Assembly: GCA_025057115.1 (NCBI GenBank)
Contig: JANWWZ010000001.1
Span: 186,001 to 250,000 of the forward strand
Direction: 5' to 3'
DNA length: 64,000 nucleotides
Source of the DNA: Bernardetiaceae bacterium
GTDB lineage: Bacteria; Bacteroidota; Bacteroidia; Cytophagales; Thermoflexibacteraceae
This document shows positions 46,048 to 54,789 of this stretch, one piece after another. Each line of letters starts with the position of its first letter. Position 1 is the first letter of the stretch. Below the pieces are notes generated by a model. It saw nothing but the letters and a program-made list of their open reading frames with translations, was not told the DNA's origin and ran no database searches. Both the position numbers and the translations under genes were made by a program.

Positions 46048-46446
46048 TTACTCTTTGGTTGAACTTTCTTCTTGTTGCGTAGGAGTTGTAGAAGCCTGCG
46101 GATGTATCATTTCATCAATAATGATAGTAACATGATTAGAGCGCTTGCGAATGCGATGGGCACGCCCCTGAGGTGCTGGACGAATGCGCTTGAGCATCTT
46201 ACCACCATCGACAAAAATGGTTTTTATGTACAAGTTAGCCTCTTCTATTTTTTTGTCAGGATTCTTTTGTTCCCAGTTAGAAATGGCTGATAAAAGCAAT
46301 TTTTCCAAAGTAGCCGCTGCTGCACGCGGTTCATACTTTAAGATGCTTAGGGCTCGGCTTACTTTCTGCCCTCTTATCATATCGGCAACTAAGCGCATCT
46401 TACGCGGCGAGGAAGGACAATTTCTCAGTCTTGCAATCGCTTCCAT
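46048..46446 (-). CDS. rplV: 50S ribosomal protein L22
   Basis: Large-subunit protein L22, 132 residues from the ATG at [17 protein letters not shown]; an upstream in-frame extension overlaps rpsS and was rejected. The globular part ([17 protein letters not shown]) and the extended loop reaching the exit tunnel ([20 protein letters not shown]) are present. There is an extra C-terminal tail ([18 protein letters not shown]) of about 18 residues. One-base gap after rpsS. Confidence 0.96.
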   Translation of the reverse strand: MEAIARLRNCPSSPRKMRLVADMIRGQKVSRALSILKYEPRAAAATLEKLLLSAISNWEQKNPDKKIEEANLYIKTIFVDGGKMLKRIRPAPQGRAHRIRKRSNHVTIIIDEMIHPQASTTPTQQEESSTKE

Positions 46447-46447
46447 G

Positions 46448-46726
46448 TTATTTTTTGCCTTTGTCTTTTTTGGAGGTGTGTCCTTTGAAAGTACGCGTTG
46501 GAGCAAATTCGCCTAATTTGTGTCCTACCATGTTTTCCGTTACGTAAACAGGAATAAACTTATTCCCATTGTGAACGGCAAAAGTGTGTCCGATGAAGTC
46601 GGGTGTGATAGTAGAGCGGCGTGACCAAGTTTTGATGACCATTTTTTTGTTGGCTTCGTTGAGTGCCGCTACCTTTTTAGCCAAGTGATGTTCAACGTAG
46701 GGTCCTTTCTTGATGGAGCGTCCCAT
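46448..46726 (-). CDS. rpsS: 30S ribosomal protein S19
   Basis: Small-subunit protein S19, 92 residues, normal length: [39 protein letters not shown] and [13 protein letters not shown]. Two-base gap after rplB. A standard core gene that binds 16S rRNA near the decoding centre with S13. Confidence 0.97.
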   Translation of the reverse strand: MGRSIKKGPYVEHHLAKKVAALNEANKKMVIKTWSRRSTITPDFIGHTFAVHNGNKFIPVYVTENMVGHKLGEFAPTRTFKGHTSKKDKGKK

Positions 46727-46728
46727 AG

Positions 46729-47553
46729 TTATTTCTTCCTTCTACTAATGATGAAACGATTAGAGTATTTCTTCACAGAACGAGTTTTTTTGCCTTTGGC
46801 ATACAAGCCCTTGCGCGAACGAGGATGACCTCCTGAAGCACGACCTTCACCTCCTCCCATTGGGTGATCCACAGGGTTCATTGCAACGCCACGGGTGCGC
46901 GGGCGAATGCCTTTCCATCGATTGCGACCTGCTTTGCCAATGCTTTCATTCATATGGTCGCTATTGGAAACCGTGCCGATAGTTGCATAGCAGTTAGCAG
47001 GTACAAGGCGAGTTTCTCCCGAAGGCATCCGAAGAGAAGCATATTTGCCATCCCGACCTAGTAACTGAGCGTATGAGCCTGCACTACGAGCAATGCTACC
47101 CCCTGCGCCCGGTTTAAACTCAATATTGTGCACAATAGTACCTATCGGAATGGCGGAAAGGGGAAGGGCGTTCCCCAGTTCAGGCGGTACATCAGGACCA
47201 GATACAACAGTTTGACCTACTTTAAGACCCTCTGGAGCAATAATATAACGTTTTTCGCCATCTTCGTACTTTAAAAGGGCGATGCGCGCTGTGCGATTGG
47301 GATCGTACTCAATAGCTTCCACCACTGCAGGAATGCCGTGTTTGTCTCGCTTAAAATCAATGATGCGATACTTGCGCTTATGCCCACCGCCGATGTAGCG
47401 CATGGTCATTTTGCCATCGTTGTTGCGCCCGCCTGTTTTTTTCAGTGGTACAGTTAATGACTTTTCGGGTTTGGTCTTGGTAATTTCACTGAACGTAGGT
47501 CCAATGCGAAAGCGCGTTCCAGGCGTTACGGGTCTGAGTTTTTTTACAGCCAT
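46729..47553 (-). CDS. rplB: 50S ribosomal protein L2
   Basis: Large-subunit protein L2, 274 residues, involved in peptidyl-transferase centre assembly and subunit joining. Hallmarks are [32 protein letters not shown], the conserved histidine region [16 protein letters not shown] and the basic C-terminus. It is the first gene of this operon; normally rpsJ, rplC, rplD and rplW precede it, but here the upstream neighbour is an unrelated divergent gene, and a new promoter and leader with tandem repeats precede the ATG. Confidence 0.98.
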   Translation of the reverse strand: MAVKKLRPVTPGTRFRIGPTFSEITKTKPEKSLTVPLKKTGGRNNDGKMTMRYIGGGHKRKYRIIDFKRDKHGIPAVVEAIEYDPNRTARIALLKYEDGEKRYIIAPEGLKVGQTVVSGPDVPPELGNALPLSAIPIGTIVHNIEFKPGAGGSIARSAGSYAQLLGRDGKYASLRMPSGETRLVPANCYATIGTVSNSDHMNESIGKAGRNRWKGIRPRTRGVAMNPVDHPMGGGEGRASGGHPRSRKGLYAKGKKTRSVKKYSNRFIISRRKK

Positions 47554-47555
47554 AA

Positions 47556-47606
47556 GTTTACGGTCATGAGTTTACAGTCTTGAGTGTGCGGTCAGAAGTT
47601 GCGACC
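47556..47606. repeat. tandem imperfect 14-bp repeats in the rplB leader
   Basis: Three consecutive copies of a 14-bp unit, GTTTACGGTCATGA, GTTTACAGTCTTGA and GTGTGCGGTCAGAA, plus a partial fourth (GTTGCGACC), beginning 2 bp before the rplB start codon. Copy 1 ends within translation-initiation range. Confidence 0.75.
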
Positions 47607-47655
47607 ATACTATAGTTTTTTCTAAACTAACAGCTTGTCCCCACGGGCTGTGTTT

Positions 47656-47698
47656 CAAAATTAGGCTGCAAAGTTATGCAAAACTCCTTTCCCTACAA
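47656..47698 (-). promoter_or_regulatory. promoter of the rplB-rpsC operon
   Basis: On the minus strand TTG (47696-47698), a 19-bp spacer and TAACTTTG (47669-47676), with a second possible -7 box TAATTTTG at 47656-47663. It lies 103-145 bp upstream of rplB. The leader between holds an ACAGC/GCTGT hairpin (47630-47651) and the tandem repeats. Confidence 0.55.
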
Positions 47699-47746
47699 CA
47701 GTTTAATGTTTTATTTTGCAATTTTACTTAATCGATTAACTCGTAC

Positions 47747-48856
47747 ATGCTTTCATACTTCTTGCGAAGCGTTCATGAATACACGCAAGCCTATTCAGCT
47801 GGCAAGTCTTCTAACTTAGGCGCAGTTATCATAAATAATTTAACAAAATTAGTTGATTGGCAACAAATTGATATTGCAATTATCACCGTGGGTTGGCAGC
47901 CTTGTGAAAATGATACTTTTAGAAACATTTTGTATAATTTACAGCAAAGCAATCGCACTTATCGCATTGCTGATTTGGGCTGTTTACTCGAAGGAACATC
48001 CCTTCAAACTTCAACCAGACTTCAAAAAGTGTGTGAGTTTTTGCTTTCTCATCAAGTAATTCCTTTCATTCTTGCCTGCGACCATGCTCTAGACGTAAGT
48101 CAATTTGCTGCTTACGAGCACATGAAAAAGTCGGTGTACATGTTGCAAATAGACAAGCATTTGGATTTAGATGAGGCTTCATCCACTCATTTAGAAGAAA
48201 TTATTAATTACCAGCCTAATTTGTTAATTGGAGCGGGGCTGTTAGCCTATCAGGAATATTTAACCAATCCTTTGCACCTCCAGCGATGGCAGCAATTGGG
48301 ATTTGATCTGTTAAGCATAGGCAAGATGCGTAATCATTTCCAACAAGTAGAACCTCTTATTCGATCTGCTGACATGATTAGCTTCGACTTGCAGGCAGTG
48401 CGCCCCTTTTTCTCCCCACCTCATCATTCCTTCCCCTTTGGACTTACTCCCGAAGAAGCCTGCCAAATAGCTTGGTATGCGGGAAAAAGTGAACACTTGA
48501 CCTCTTTAGGCATTTATGGCTACGTGCCCGAAGGGGATAGCAATGGTATGATGGCTGCCTTAGTAGCTACTATGTGTTGGTATTTTATTGAAGGGTACGA
48601 TAGAAGTCAAAAAAATCCAGATTTTTCGCAGCCTTGTTTTGTCAAGCATATCGTACCGTTAAGCGATCGTTTTCACCTGGTGTTTTACAAACATATCCAA
48701 AGCGAAAAATGGTGGATGGAATTGCCTTGCCAACAATCAACTCTCCTTCGTTTTGAGAGACCTAAAGCTATTCCTTGTAGTTATCAAGATTATTTGACAG
48801 CATGCGAAGGACTGCCTCCTGATCGTTGGATACAATTTTCTGTACGGCTGGGCTAA
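47747..48856 (+). CDS. arginase/agmatinase-fold protein with altered metal site
   Basis: A 369-residue ureohydrolase-superfamily protein. Of the six manganese ligands of arginases, five are visible: His113 (ACDHALD), Asp136, His138 and Asp140 (IDKHLDLD) and Asp214 in SFDLQ; the sixth, normally Asp in SFDVD, is Gln216. The GGGH loop is also altered (ILACDH). The C-terminal 100 residues are longer than in arginases. It may still bind metal but be inactive or act on another substrate, such as formiminoglutamate-like compounds. Divergent from rplB; no urea-cycle or histidine genes nearby. Confidence 0.75.
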   Translation: MLSYFLRSVHEYTQAYSAGKSSNLGAVIINNLTKLVDWQQIDIAIITVGWQPCENDTFRNILYNLQQSNRTYRIADLGCLLEGTSLQTSTRLQKVCEFLLSHQVIPFILACDHALDVSQFAAYEHMKKSVYMLQIDKHLDLDEASSTHLEEIINYQPNLLIGAGLLAYQEYLTNPLHLQRWQQLGFDLLSIGKMRNHFQQVEPLIRSADMISFDLQAVRPFFSPPHHSFPFGLTPEEACQIAWYAGKSEHLTSLGIYGYVPEGDSNGMMAALVATMCWYFIEGYDRSQKNPDFSQPCFVKHIVPLSDRFHLVFYKHIQSEKWWMELPCQQSTLLRFERPKAIPCSYQDYLTACEGLPPDRWIQFSVRLG

Positions 48857-48866
48857 ATGAAATATT

Positions 48867-49532
48867 TTACAGGCGAAGAATCATAAAACCATGCATAGTA
48901 ACCACTTCACTACTGCAGCGAAAGAAATTATTCTTTGTAAAAATAATTATCAAGCGACCTTCAGGGAAGTAATGCGCGCGCTCGATCTGGTAGTTGAAGT
49001 AGAGTCCATTAGGCGAAGCATAAAGCAGTTTAGGAGTTATTTTGTGGAGTCCACTGACAAGGGGCAAATTAATTCCTTGTTCTTTCATAGCTTCGTTCCA
49101 TTGTTTGGCGCATTCTTCATGAAAATCTCGCTTGTATATGTCTTCCAAAACTGGGTTGCGTTCTGGAGTGCGCAATTTAACTCCAATTTGTTCTATGTGT
49201 AAAATGCCGTTTTGAGGCAATATCTGCGTGTGGGGAGCTATATCAATGGCTGTAGAAAGAGTGCTTTCGAGCACATTCCACTTTCCAAATTCTCGAAGAG
49301 GGGTCACTCGCTGTACAGGAACTGCATGGCTAAGATCCACTTGTATTAAATTAGACTGACTGCATTCTCCGTAAAGGTCTTCAGCAATCCAAAACGCATC
49401 TGTTTCTTTTTCTTTAAATAGAAGTCGGTATTCTTGTTCGCAATGATTAGAGTAAGAGGAATTAAGGCGCGCCGAGGAGCAGAGTAAGATTAAAGGAAGG
49501 CATGTTATCCAAATAAACTGTTTCATTGCCAT
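48867..49532 (-). CDS. secreted protein of unknown function
   Basis: A 221-residue exported protein with a signal peptide (MAMKQFIWITCLPLILLCSS), four or more cysteines in the mature chain (for example NHCEQEY, LYGECSQS, HEECAKQ, RCSSEV) and mixed beta structure. No family recognised; the cysteines suggest disulfides or metal binding. Convergent with the arginase-like gene (10-nt gap) and possibly cotranscribed after dapB. Confidence 0.65.
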   Translation of the reverse strand: MAMKQFIWITCLPLILLCSSARLNSSYSNHCEQEYRLLFKEKETDAFWIAEDLYGECSQSNLIQVDLSHAVPVQRVTPLREFGKWNVLESTLSTAIDIAPHTQILPQNGILHIEQIGVKLRTPERNPVLEDIYKRDFHEECAKQWNEAMKEQGINLPLVSGLHKITPKLLYASPNGLYFNYQIERAHYFPEGRLIIIFTKNNFFRCSSEVVTMHGFMILRL

Positions 49533-49600
49533 GAGTTTGCAAGGGATAAATGCTAGCTTACTCTACAAGTTATCAAATTTAAGCACAAGAGCAAATCAAA

Positions 49601-50329
49601 TTATTGGGGAAGGGATAAGGAGAGCATATCTTCCATGCCAAAAACGCCTTTTTTTCCGATGAGCCACTCAGCCGCCCAAAGTGCCCCTTGAGCAAAACCT
49701 TCTCGACTGTGGGCTACATGTTTAATTTCAATAGTATCGATAGTGGATTGATAGGTTACAGTATGAATTCCAAAAATGTCTGGTTGGCGAATGGCAGTAA
49801 TAGGCAATTGATTTTCTTGGGCATTAGGGGTTAGTTCCCACCCCTTTAAGGATTGAAAGAATGGTAGAATAGCTTCAGCCAGTGCAATAGCAGTGCCGCT
49901 GGGAGCATCCTTTTTCTCGGTGTGATGTACCTCCACAATAGTGGGGCGATACTGCGGCTGAGAAGCCATCAAACGCGCAAGAAAGCGATTAAGTGCAAAC
50001 AAGATATTGACGCCAATACTGTAGTTAGGAGCGTAAAACAATGCTCCTCCATGCTGGCGAAAGCGCTCGCTAATGTGCTGAAACTCTGATAACCATCCCG
50101 TGGTGCCGCAGACTACTGGCAAGTGATGTGCTAAACAAAATTCAAGGTTGCTTACCACTGCTTCGGGGGAGGTAAATTCTATAGCTACATCCGCATCGCC
50201 TTGCCGATAGTGTTGTAGCTGATCTCGATTGTGAATATCAATTTTTTGGATGATTTGATGTCCTTTTCTGAGGGCAATTGCTTCAATGGCTCTGCCCATT
50301 TTTCCATAGCCTAATAGCAAAATTTTCAT
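49601..50329 (-). CDS. dapB: 4-hydroxy-tetrahydrodipicolinate reductase
   Basis: DapB, which reduces hydroxytetrahydrodipicolinate in the lysine/meso-diaminopimelate pathway. The 242 residues carry the Rossmann start LLGYGKMGRAIE, AIEFTSPEAV, VCGTTGW, the catalytic EVHHTEKKDAPSGTA motif (His-His and Lys) and the C-terminal HVAHSREGFAQGALWAAEWL. Upstream on the minus strand a TACTTTTG box (50349-50356) lies 19 nt before the ATG. Other dap genes are elsewhere. Confidence 0.95.
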   Translation of the reverse strand: MKILLLGYGKMGRAIEAIALRKGHQIIQKIDIHNRDQLQHYRQGDADVAIEFTSPEAVVSNLEFCLAHHLPVVCGTTGWLSEFQHISERFRQHGGALFYAPNYSIGVNILFALNRFLARLMASQPQYRPTIVEVHHTEKKDAPSGTAIALAEAILPFFQSLKGWELTPNAQENQLPITAIRQPDIFGIHTVTYQSTIDTIEIKHVAHSREGFAQGALWAAEWLIGKKGVFGMEDMLSLSLPQ

Positions 50330-50621
50330 GCTGCGCTTACGAGTTCTACAAAAGTAGAAAGTTTTTTACAGTAAAAAATTTGGCTTTTAAAGCACTTTTT
50401 TGATGATGTGTTGGCTAAAAAATGAGAATAAGTTCTTTTGCCGACTCAAATTACTATGGGCGCCTGATGTAAATCCGCACTGGAGCAATTGCATAGATAA
50501 TTATCAAAGTTTACTGACACAGGACAGTGAGATTTCCAAAGTTTTGAAATTACCTCATTTCTTGCGGCAATCTGTTTGCATGTTTATATTACAGCAGTTG
50601 AGGGGTTTTTAAAACAATTTC
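50330..50621. other. divergent gap, dapB promoter region
   Basis: Mainly the promoter region of dapB. A weak 68-70 codon plus-strand ORF (from ATG/TTG near 50400 to 50612) has no recognisable features and is not called as a gene. No RNA fold stands out. Confidence 0.45.
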
Positions 50622-50846
50622 ATGACAGTTACCGGAAGAGTCACTTATCAAGCTATTGCTACGGGCTTTTGGGGCATTGTGGATGAACAAGGAAAAAAAT
50701 GGAGAATGGTAAATCCTCCAAGTGCCCTATGCAAGGAAGGATTGCATATCAGTGCAGAAGTTAGAGTATTAGAGGAAGTTGTCTCAATTTTTATGTGGGG
50801 ACTGCCGGTGGAAATCCTTAGTTTTCGTATCTTAGAGAAATATTAG
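50622..50846 (+). CDS. small beta-rich protein of unknown function
   Basis: A 74-residue protein (MTVTGRVTYQAIATGFWGIV start) with alternating hydrophobic strands and the pattern GRV...GFWGIVDEQGKKWRMVNPP, which resembles a small OB-fold. No signal peptide. It ends 7 nt before the S8 protease gene, consistent with an operon. No family was recognised, so it is a plausible but unproven gene. Confidence 0.55.
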   Translation: MTVTGRVTYQAIATGFWGIVDEQGKKWRMVNPPSALCKEGLHISAEVRVLEEVVSIFMWGLPVEILSFRILEKY

Positions 50847-50853
50847 CAGAGTC

Positions 50854-52404
50854 ATGCTTTATACGATTGGATTCCTTGCCGTGCTAGGTTCTGCACTGGG
50901 GTGGTTATTTCTTAAAACTTACCAACTGCCTTTTGCCAACTGGATAGGCAGAAGTTTCTGGATTTCGCTGTTGATTTACTTACTAGGATTGTATTTTGAA
51001 GAGGCTGCCCTACTGGTAAAGCTATTCTTAATGCTGCCTTTGGACGTGGCTGTCTTCATTAGCTTGTTGTTGCTCTTTAACCGATACGTTACCAAATCTA
51101 AAATATGGTTTACAGTTGTTGCAGCTATTTTGCTGGCTGTCAAATTTTTCTTTTTTGACCTTGCTTCTGATTGGTTCAAACAAAATTTATCGACTACAAA
51201 GGATGGTAATACATGGTCATCAGTGAGTTTGGCTGACGACGGTGAGCTTTTGATAGACCTGAATACCCAGTTTAGCCAGCAGGAGCTATTTGCTTTTTGT
51301 AAAAAATTGGACGTATCTTGCCGCTTGGCATTTCCCAACATAGCTCGTCCAGAGAATACCTCACTAGACGAATTCTACGTAATAGACATTCCTCAAAAGC
51401 GCTCAAAAGACTGGGAAAAAATTGCAAAAGAATTCCAATCAGCGGGATTGATAGATGCTTTCGAAGCAAACGAACTGATGCAGTTGGACTTGCCCGCCGC
51501 TGCACCTACTCGAAAAACGCAACCCGATTTCGGGCTAAATGATCCTTACGTGCCTCAACTTTGGGGATTTGAGGTCATGCAAGTGCAAGAGCTTTTCGAC
51601 TTACTTCGAAATATTCAACCGCGCAAGGTAGCTACCATTGCCATTGTAGATACCGGAGTGGAAAGCAAACACGAGGATTTACAAGCCAATTTTCACTCTA
51701 TTAACGCTGACTATGACACCGATCCAGTGGGGCATGGCACCCATTGCGCAGGCATTGCAGCAGCAGTAAGCAACAACGGAAAGGGAATTGCTTCTTTTTC
51801 ATTGAACAATAGATTTGTGCGAGTAACTTCAGTGCGCGTGCTGAATCGCTTCGGAGGAGGCACTCAGAAAGATGTAATTAACGGCATCATTGAGGCAGTA
51901 GATAAAGGCGCAGATGTAATTTCTCTTTCTTTAGGAGGTCCTTCTTTGGATAGCTACCAGCAGGCTTATGAAGAGGTGGTTAAATACGCTTCTCAAAAGG
52001 GAGCCATTGTAGTAGCAGCAGCGGGCAATGCCGATGAAGATGCAGCAACGTTTGCTCCTGCTAATGTAAAAGGAGTAATTGCAGTGGCTGCTGTTGATGA
52101 AAATCTGCGCAAGGCATCATTTTCCAATCGCGTAGGAAGCCTTGATATGCCAATTGCCGCTCCTGGAGTGAATATTTGTTCTACTTTTCCAAATAACGAA
52201 TACCGCTTTTTAAGTGGTACTTCTATGGCTACTCCCTACGTAGCTGCTTTGTTAGGGATAATGAAAGCCATTCGCCCAACATTGACTGCTGCGCAAGCCT
52301 ATCAACTCCTCCAGCAAACCGCTGCTGACGTGCCAGATGCACAGCAAACAGGCAGACTAATACAGCCTGGAAAGGCAGTAGCTGCATTGTTAGCATGGCA
52401 ATAG
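50854..52404 (+). CDS. membrane-anchored subtilisin-like (S8) serine protease
   Basis: A 516-residue protein. Residues 1-105 hold four membrane helices, residues 120-215 a propeptide-like region (FYVIDIPQKRSKDWEKIAKE) and residues 225-510 a subtilase domain with Asp266 (IAIVDTGVESKHEDL), His294 (GHGTHCAG), the oxyanion Asn392 in AAAGN and Ser457 (SGTSMATPYVAAL). Most subtilases are secreted through a signal peptide; a multi-pass N-terminal anchor is unusual and implies a tethered periplasmic or cytoplasmic-face protease. It follows the small protein gene by 7 nt. Confidence 0.9.
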   Translation: MLYTIGFLAVLGSALGWLFLKTYQLPFANWIGRSFWISLLIYLLGLYFEEAALLVKLFLMLPLDVAVFISLLLLFNRYVTKSKIWFTVVAAILLAVKFFFFDLASDWFKQNLSTTKDGNTWSSVSLADDGELLIDLNTQFSQQELFAFCKKLDVSCRLAFPNIARPENTSLDEFYVIDIPQKRSKDWEKIAKEFQSAGLIDAFEANELMQLDLPAAAPTRKTQPDFGLNDPYVPQLWGFEVMQVQELFDLLRNIQPRKVATIAIVDTGVESKHEDLQANFHSINADYDTDPVGHGTHCAGIAAAVSNNGKGIASFSLNNRFVRVTSVRVLNRFGGGTQKDVINGIIEAVDKGADVISLSLGGPSLDSYQQAYEEVVKYASQKGAIVVAAAGNADEDAATFAPANVKGVIAVAAVDENLRKASFSNRVGSLDMPIAAPGVNICSTFPNNEYRFLSGTSMATPYVAALLGIMKAIRPTLTAAQAYQLLQQTAADVPDAQQTGRLIQPGKAVAALLAWQ

Positions 52405-52455
52405 TGATCGACAAAGTACGAAAGCGGCGCTTCACTTTGGCTAGTTGCAAAAAAG

Positions 52456-53367
52456 TTAAACTTTGGTAAAAAGTCCCTTAATGGAGTCGCCAACTCCCAG
52501 CAGGGATAAGATGCTATTAATTCCTTCTTTGGCAAAATTCATTAAGCGGTTGTTCTCAAAAGATTGCCGCAAGCGCTCATCAGGGCTTTCTGGAGCTACG
52601 TAAACAGGAGGAGCTTGGCACAAAGTGGAATGGGAGTTGGAGTGCTTAGATTGTTGAAGGCTGCATGCCAACCGCATGGGACTGATGCCTGTAGTGCGAA
52701 TCCAAATCTTGCTAAACCCGCTCATTTGCATGAGTTTTTCTAAGGTAGCTGGCGTGTAATAGGATAAATGTTCTGGGTATTGGATGACATTATAGCGCTC
52801 CTTTAGCAAAAAGCGCAAGGCAGAATTAAAATTAGGGGTGGTGATGTAAACGATTCCCCCTTTGCGCAACAGATGGTAAAACTTTGCTACTTCTTGGCGT
52901 GGGTTATTGATATGTTCAATCACTTCGAAAGATGTGATGATATCAAATGATTCAGGAGGATACCAAAGAGCATTGAGTTCACCTTTTTTCATGGCAATGC
53001 CTTTGGCAGTACAAAGTTCAACGGCGCGATCAGTAACCTCAGTGCCGTGTACCTGCCAACCTTTTGTTTGAGCTACTTGTAAAAAATGTCCAATCCCACA
53101 ACCTACATCTAAAATTCGGTTAGTATGGCGATATTTTTCCCAGTTTTTCAATAGCTCTTCGTAGCGCTTTACTGTTATAGGAGAAAGATAGTCGTCGCGT
53201 CCATAGCCTTCGTAGTACGTTTCTAACTCTTGTGGTGAAGGAATTTTTTCAGCAAAAACGAAATGGCACTCTTGGCATTGTACTAAATAGTGTTGGGGAT
53301 AGTATCGGGGAAGTTTTTTCAATTGAGAGCTTTGGCAAATCAAGCAAGTTTTGTGAAATTCTTCCAT
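52456..53367 (-). CDS. class I SAM-dependent methyltransferase with zinc ribbon
   Basis: A 303-residue protein. The N-terminus has two CxxC pairs (TCLICQSS and VQCQECHF) forming a zinc ribbon, followed by the SAM-binding ILDVGCGIGHFLQVAQ (motif I, near residue 90), FDIITSFEVIEHINNP and VYITTPNF. The start at MEEFHKTC was chosen over an upstream TTG. This architecture occurs in surface-polysaccharide modification; the substrate is unknown. Convergent with the S8 protease across a hairpin-rich gap. Confidence 0.85.
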   Translation of the reverse strand: MEEFHKTCLICQSSQLKKLPRYYPQHYLVQCQECHFVFAEKIPSPQELETYYEGYGRDDYLSPITVKRYEELLKNWEKYRHTNRILDVGCGIGHFLQVAQTKGWQVHGTEVTDRAVELCTAKGIAMKKGELNALWYPPESFDIITSFEVIEHINNPRQEVAKFYHLLRKGGIVYITTPNFNSALRFLLKERYNVIQYPEHLSYYTPATLEKLMQMSGFSKIWIRTTGISPMRLACSLQQSKHSNSHSTLCQAPPVYVAPESPDERLRQSFENNRLMNFAKEGINSILSLLGVGDSIKGLFTKV

Positions 53368-53541
53368 GCTGCAGAGCAAATAAATCAAATCGACATTTCA
53401 CCTAAAGCACACTAAAAGCACGTTTAACAAATGGCAAATTTCGGAGTTAGCAAGCAAAGAAAGGCAATTTTCAAACCAAGATAGGATAAGCCAAACTTAG
53501 TATATTTTGCAGGTGAATTTTTTGCCTGTAGTTTTTTGATT

Positions 53542-54018
53542 ATGCCAGAGCGTTTGCCTTGTTTAATTCGCTATGCCACTGAGCGCGATGTACCCCAGCT
53601 GTGGCAAATGATGCGCGAAATAGCAATTATTGAGCACTATTTCCATCGCTTTCAACTTACTGAAGAGCGTATTAGACTGCAGGGATTTGTCAAAGACCCT
53701 CCTGATTTTTATGCCTTAGTAGCTGAGAACGTTTTTACAAAACAGCTGGTAGCGATGGCAGTTTACTACTTTATTCCTTTTTCAGTAGCAGGGGCGCCGT
53801 TGTTGTTTCTCAAAGATTTATATGTGCGCGAACCTTTGCGTGGAAAAGGATTGGGAAAAGCACTTTTAGCTACTGTAATGCGGGAAGCTCGTCAAAAAGG
53901 GTGTATCAGTGTTCGTTGGAGCGTTCCTCGTTGGAACAAAGAAGGGATTGGCTTTTGCCAATATTTAGGCTACAATCCTGATAATCAATGGCTTCAATTT
54001 GAAGCCTTAACTTCTTAA
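53542..54018 (+). CDS. GNAT family N-acetyltransferase
   Basis: A 158-residue acetyltransferase with an acetyl-CoA site visible as DLYVREPLRGKGLGKALLAT (motif A, R/QxxGxG/A) near residues 90-110 and SVRWSVPRWNKEGIGFCQYLGY (motif B). It resembles spermidine/spermine acetyltransferase-type proteins (RYATERDVPQLWQMMREIA), so a polyamine or amino-acid substrate is possible. The ATG was preferred over a TTG two codons upstream. Its stop overlaps the convergent recX end by 4 bp. Confidence 0.88.
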   Translation: MPERLPCLIRYATERDVPQLWQMMREIAIIEHYFHRFQLTEERIRLQGFVKDPPDFYALVAENVFTKQLVAMAVYYFIPFSVAGAPLLFLKDLYVREPLRGKGLGKALLATVMREARQKGCISVRWSVPRWNKEGIGFCQYLGYNPDNQWLQFEALTS

Positions 54019-54473
54019 GGCACCACAGTTCTTACCACTTCATCTACTAAATTGGCTTCAAAACCTTTGATGACTAAAAAACGAAAAAGCGCCTGCCTTT
54101 TTAGCGACTTGGTCAATGACTTTTTGAGCCGAGATGCCTTTTTTTCCGCCAGTGAGAGCAGTGTTTGGTAGTATTCTTCTGTTTGGATTTCCTCCAATGC
54201 TTTGCCAATCAAGGACGCAGGCAATCGTTTCTGACGCAGTGCCATGCGAATGCGAATTTTGCCCCAACAATTTCGGTAAAATTTGCTACGGACGTAGTTG
54301 AAAACAAACCGCTGGTCATTTAGGTAATTTTCTTTTTGGAGGAATTCTATGACGCCTTGCTGGATGTGCTTAGGAATTCCCAGGCTTGTCATTTTGCTTT
54401 CTACTTCGCTGGTACAACGCTCGCGATGAGCGCAGTAAAAAGCCATTTTGTTACATACCTTCTGAAAGTCCAT
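54015..54473 (-). CDS. recX: regulatory protein RecX
   Basis: RecX modulates RecA filaments. The 152 residues show the three-helix repeats of the family: HIQQGVIEFLQKENYLNDQR (helical pair ending in L-N-D-x-R) and YVRSKFYRNCWGKIRIRMAL, then a third near the C-terminus (LFRFLVIKGFEANLV). Started at MDFQKVCNKM rather than the upstream TTG. The sequence is divergent but the order of motifs is right. recA is not in the window. Confidence 0.85.
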   Translation of the reverse strand: MDFQKVCNKMAFYCAHRERCTSEVESKMTSLGIPKHIQQGVIEFLQKENYLNDQRFVFNYVRSKFYRNCWGKIRIRMALRQKRLPASLIGKALEEIQTEEYYQTLLSLAEKKASRLKKSLTKSLKRQALFRFLVIKGFEANLVDEVVRTVVP

Positions 54474-54558
54474 GCAGCGCTTCACTACAGGGGCATGGTA
54501 AAACAACCCATTACAAAAAATCCGATGGACGTAGTAGCCATCGGAAGTACTTTTCAGT

Positions 54559-54632
54559 GGAAGCTATAGGATTCGAACCTATGACCCTCTGCTTGTAAGG
54601 CAGATGCTCTGAACCAGCTGAGCTAAGCTTCC
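54559..54632 (-). tRNA. tRNA-Val (anticodon UAC), copy 1
   Basis: 74 nt with a complete cloverleaf on the minus strand: acceptor GGAAGCT/AGCTTCC, D-arm GCTC...GAGC, anticodon loop CTTACAA (anticodon TAC) on a TCTGC/GCAGA stem, and T-arm with GGTTCGAATCC. The CCA end is not encoded. Anticodon UAC reads GUN valine codons. Confidence 0.97.
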
Positions 54633-54650
54633 GAAAGTGTTTGCATTTGT

Positions 54651-54724
54651 GGAAGCTATAGGATTCGAACCTATGACCCTCTGCTTGTAAGGCAGATGCT
54701 CTGAACCAGCTGAGCTAAGCTTCC
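54651..54724 (-). tRNA. tRNA-Val (anticodon UAC), copy 2
   Basis: Identical in all 74 positions to the first copy, 18 nt away on the same strand. The pair is a recent or gene-converted tandem duplication. Confidence 0.97.
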
Positions 54725-54789
54725 CAAAAAAAACCTTGCAAAACTGGAGTGCAAAATTACAATATCTTGCCAATAGTGCAAGAGTTTGC

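Noticed and set aside
50400-50612. About 70-codon plus-strand ORF upstream of the small beta-rich gene
   Set aside because: No signal, motif or codon pattern supports it; it overlaps the dapB promoter region.
52412-52439. Imperfect hairpin CAAAGT...ACTTTG between the S8 protease and the methyltransferase
   Set aside because: The stem is broken by bulges and lacks a T-tract on either strand, so it is not called as a terminator.
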